NCBI GenBank assembly: GCA_025558075.1
Contig: JAHLKF010000008.1
Coordinates: 434,001 to 498,000 of the forward strand
DNA: 64,000 nt
Source: Gaertneriomyces semiglobifer
Lineage: Eukaryota; Chytridiomycota; Chytridiomycetes; Spizellomycetales; Spizellomycetaceae
Direction: 5' to 3'
The position numbers and the translations under genes were made by a program. Below are positions 61,867-64,000 of the stretch, in pieces. Numbering within the stretch: the stretch's first letter is position 1; every line of letters starts with the position of its first letter. The notes under the pieces are model-generated. The model was not told where the DNA came from and searched no databases. It saw only the letters and a program-made list of their open reading frames with translations.

Positions 61867-63560
61867 CTAGGCACTTCCTCCAGTCCCAAAGGTCAACGTG
61901 GCTAGACTTGTAACCATGACGAACACTCCAAAAAACACAAGCCCTACAGCGCATATCTTAGTTATATCGAACGTCTTGCGAGTTCCCTCTCTCGTTTGCT
62001 CTTCCGATTGCTCTTCTTGTTGCGATAGCTTATAATAGAATAATCCGGGAAGGATGTGGCAGATGGTTGTGGACCCTGTTGCGCCCACGTACGCGAGTAC
62101 CTAATGCAAAGTGAATGAGCCGAGATGCCTTCAAGCTCAAATGCAGATGTTTTTTTTTCTCACCGTAGCCAGATTGTCTACAAGGATAGCCAACATCCAG
62201 CTTGTGACCATGATACCAATGGTCATACCGAACCATCGCGTTCGCGAGATCTCATACTTTTCTAACAATATACCAGTGGATGCGCTCTCGGTTTCTATAG
62301 ATTCCGCACTTTCTCCCCTGTCGAGTATAGAACCATCGGTCCGCCTTTCAATTGAAGAACGACGACCTTCTTCTCGTTGCGATTCAAAGTGCGTTATTAT
62401 CTTGTCCAAGCTTGCTCTGCAAGGGTGGCATTGCAACGGGAAAGATAAGCCAACCAGAAGCGCAATAGCAAGTTGACCACCAGTGATTAATGGCGATGGA
62501 GGGTATTGAGCAATGATATTCGATGAAACGAGTGATCCGAAGGTGAGATAACCGAGAATAGCGACAACTTGATAAATCGAGAAAGCGGAACCGATCGATG
62601 TAAAGATAACCGCCTTTAAGCGTGCCGGTGTGTTGGCGATGAGCTCGTTGTGTACAGCGAAGATCTGGGGAAAGCACTCTATCAGCGATGATCGCGACGG
62701 TAAACACCCTTTTGAATAACTCACATTCTGATGACACGTGAACGCAAAAACAAAGATGGGCAGTACGCCTAAAAAGTTCGCATCCATGTTAAACCAGCGC
62801 AGATCGCCTAATCCCGGTCGGGGAGGCATGCCTTCAACATCTCGCCCAAACGCGAAGAAGTACAGGACGATGAACACGAGATAGACGACTGACAGTAGCG
62901 CAAATGCGGACGTGTAGCGCAGAGAGTCGAGTTTAGGCAAGAAGCAGAATGGGGCCATCAGTAGTAAGGAAGCCGAAATCCAAAACTTGGGGCTCAAGAA
63001 AATCGAGGTAGGCGAAAGTTCGGAAGCAAATCCAAGGGCGACTTTCGGCAACTACATACGGCGGTTAATGGTTTCCCGTCATTCGGCGCGTACAGCAGTT
63101 ATATGATACATACCAAATCCCCGCAGATAACCAAATAAGAAACACCAACTCCAAAGCACTTGACCGCAATTGCAGCATCAAACCATACTGCCGCATCCGG
63201 GTAGGTAATTTTCGCACAAGAATTGAAACTGCTGGTTCTCCCAACCTTTGCAGCGAGCCTCGTCAATAGCACTAGTCCAAACGCAGACGCCGCTCCGGAA
63301 AATCCAATCAATAGCATACCCAGCCCTAGACCTACGGAGGCCAGGGCGGCTGGCATTGCCAGCATGCCACTTCCGAGAATCGTGTTGCTGAGATTCACGC
63401 AAGACGAGAAAATGGTGCCAATGGGTGTCGAGTCGTCCTCTGGTTCGAGCGGCAGTGACTCTTCTTCTGGCAATTGTCGATAGCTTCCATTCCGACGAAT
63501 CGTATGATGTGCTTCGCTGCTTAATCGAGGGCGAGCTCCGGTAGCCATCACTGTTGTCAT
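61867..63560 (-). CDS. AVT/SLC38-type vacuolar amino-acid transporter
   Basis: Four exons (63560-63114, 63051-62725, 62664-62164, 62100-61867; 502 residues). After a polar head with an acidic patch (LPEEESLPLEPEDD) the first membrane segment carries SSCVNLSNTILGSGMLAMPA, the hallmark of the AAAP family (yeast Avt5/6/7, animal SLC38/SLC32). Further segments include YLVICGDL/LPKVALGF across an intron, FAFTCHQN/IFAVHNEL and LATV/LAYVGATGSTTICHILPG. Eleven or so segments are visible, with a long polar loop (RREEG-type, IETESAS) before segment 9. Avt5-7 proteins export amino acids from the vacuole. The second intron (62665-62724) is 60 bases, in frame and stop-free. Confidence 0.9.
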
Positions 63561-63911
63561 TATCAGTCCGTCAAGTTTGGGAAGCTGCAGGTTATCAACG
63601 GTGAACAAAGTACAGGAGTCTTAGCGGCAGATAGAGCGGGACTGTCAGAATCAGAACCGCCATGAGGCAAAAGGCGAGAATGCACGCAGCACTCTTTCAC
63701 TACCAACAGCAACTGGCGACGGCTTTTATAAGTAATGTCTTCTGTGGGTTGAGCTGTGGATTCCTGCGTCTTGTAACAATTTGGAAAGCTTTGCAGGGTA
63801 TCGCCTCGCGTGATCCAAACAACGCAGTGCTATTCGTAGACCCATCAAAAGCAGGTTTCCATAATTAAAGTTGATCGCATCGCATAGTATTGAGTAATAG
63901 ATTGAAAGAAC
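63561..63911. other. intergenic between divergent genes
   Basis: A 351-base region upstream of the AVT-type gene. A plus-strand open frame (63662-63868) has no recognisable features. Probably a divergent promoter if the right-edge frame is a gene. Confidence 0.4.
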
Positions 63912-64000
63912 ATGGCATCAGCGTACGTGCGAGCTACGTCGAACGCAGGGCGTCGGCTTCATATGCAACTCAAGCCAGAGTCCACTGCATTCCTGCTATG
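63912..64000 (+). CDS. possible gene start running off the window
   Basis: ATG 63912 has a strong context (GAACATGG) and the frame remains open to the edge (begins MASAYVRATSNAGRRL, 29 residues). The sequence is basic and could be a mitochondrial or disordered N-terminus. Nothing identifies the product; it may be a chance frame. Confidence 0.35.
   Translation, partial: MASAYVRATSNAGRRLHMQLKPESTAFLL

Noticed and set aside
1..64000. Transposons, CRISPR arrays and bacterial operon features
   Set aside because: No transposase, reverse transcriptase, terminal repeat pair or spaced repeat array was seen; the gene content and introns are eukaryotic.

Overview
The window reads as nuclear DNA of a zoosporic, chytrid-like fungus. 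Fungal markers are a Cdc24-type Rho exchange factor, the mitochondrial NAD-isocitrate dehydrogenase subunit Idh1, HIS6 and a GDS1/APSES-type DNA-binding protein. Two genes belong to flagella (a MORN3-like protein and a ropporin/RSP11-like protein with an RIIa fold), which excludes the non-flagellated Dikarya and fits a fungus with swimming spores. Genes are dense, on both strands, and split by short GT-AG introns, mostly 55-77 bases with CTAAC/CTAAT-like branch sites. All gene models here were spliced by eye, from reading phase, donor and acceptor sequence and family alignment by memory.

Left part (1-16 kb): the end of a C2H2 zinc-finger gene; a LysM protein; a secreted beta-amylase with a starch-binding domain, facing a GPH-family sugar transporter across a 2 kb shared promoter region (a likely starch/maltose unit); a 2.8 kb stretch with no recognised gene; a 1316-residue proline-rich WH2 protein; and a tiny RING-like protein.

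Middle (16-41 kb): IDH1, MORN3, exosome subunit RRP42, an unusual single gene joining a TMEM214-like ER protein to a polyprenol reductase, HIS6 (eight exons, sharing a 171-base promoter with the fusion gene), a chromatin-type protein, a SERBP1/Stm1-like small protein, UBC9, CDC24, ribosomal protein uL14 (RPL23), a mitochondrial-type membrane protein, ropporin and the ESCRT-III subunit VPS2/CHMP2.

Right part (41-64 kb): a large GDS1 winged-helix plus KilA-N/APSES regulator; an unresolved, apparently broken or mini-intron gene near 46 kb; a GPI-anchored mucin-like protein; two identical tRNA-Thr(AGT) genes and one tRNA-Glu(TTC); a coiled-coil protein; an NCLX-type Na+/Ca2+ exchanger; a DOMON-cytochrome b561-cytochrome b5-flavin reductase chain with an SH3 domain inside its reductase module; a tau/MAP-repeat protein; and an AVT-type amino-acid transporter. 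A possible gene start runs off the right edge.

Most interesting are the TMEM214-polyprenol reductase fusion, the DOMON/b561/b5/SH3/reductase chain, the beta-amylase-transporter pair and the tau-like protein in a fungus.
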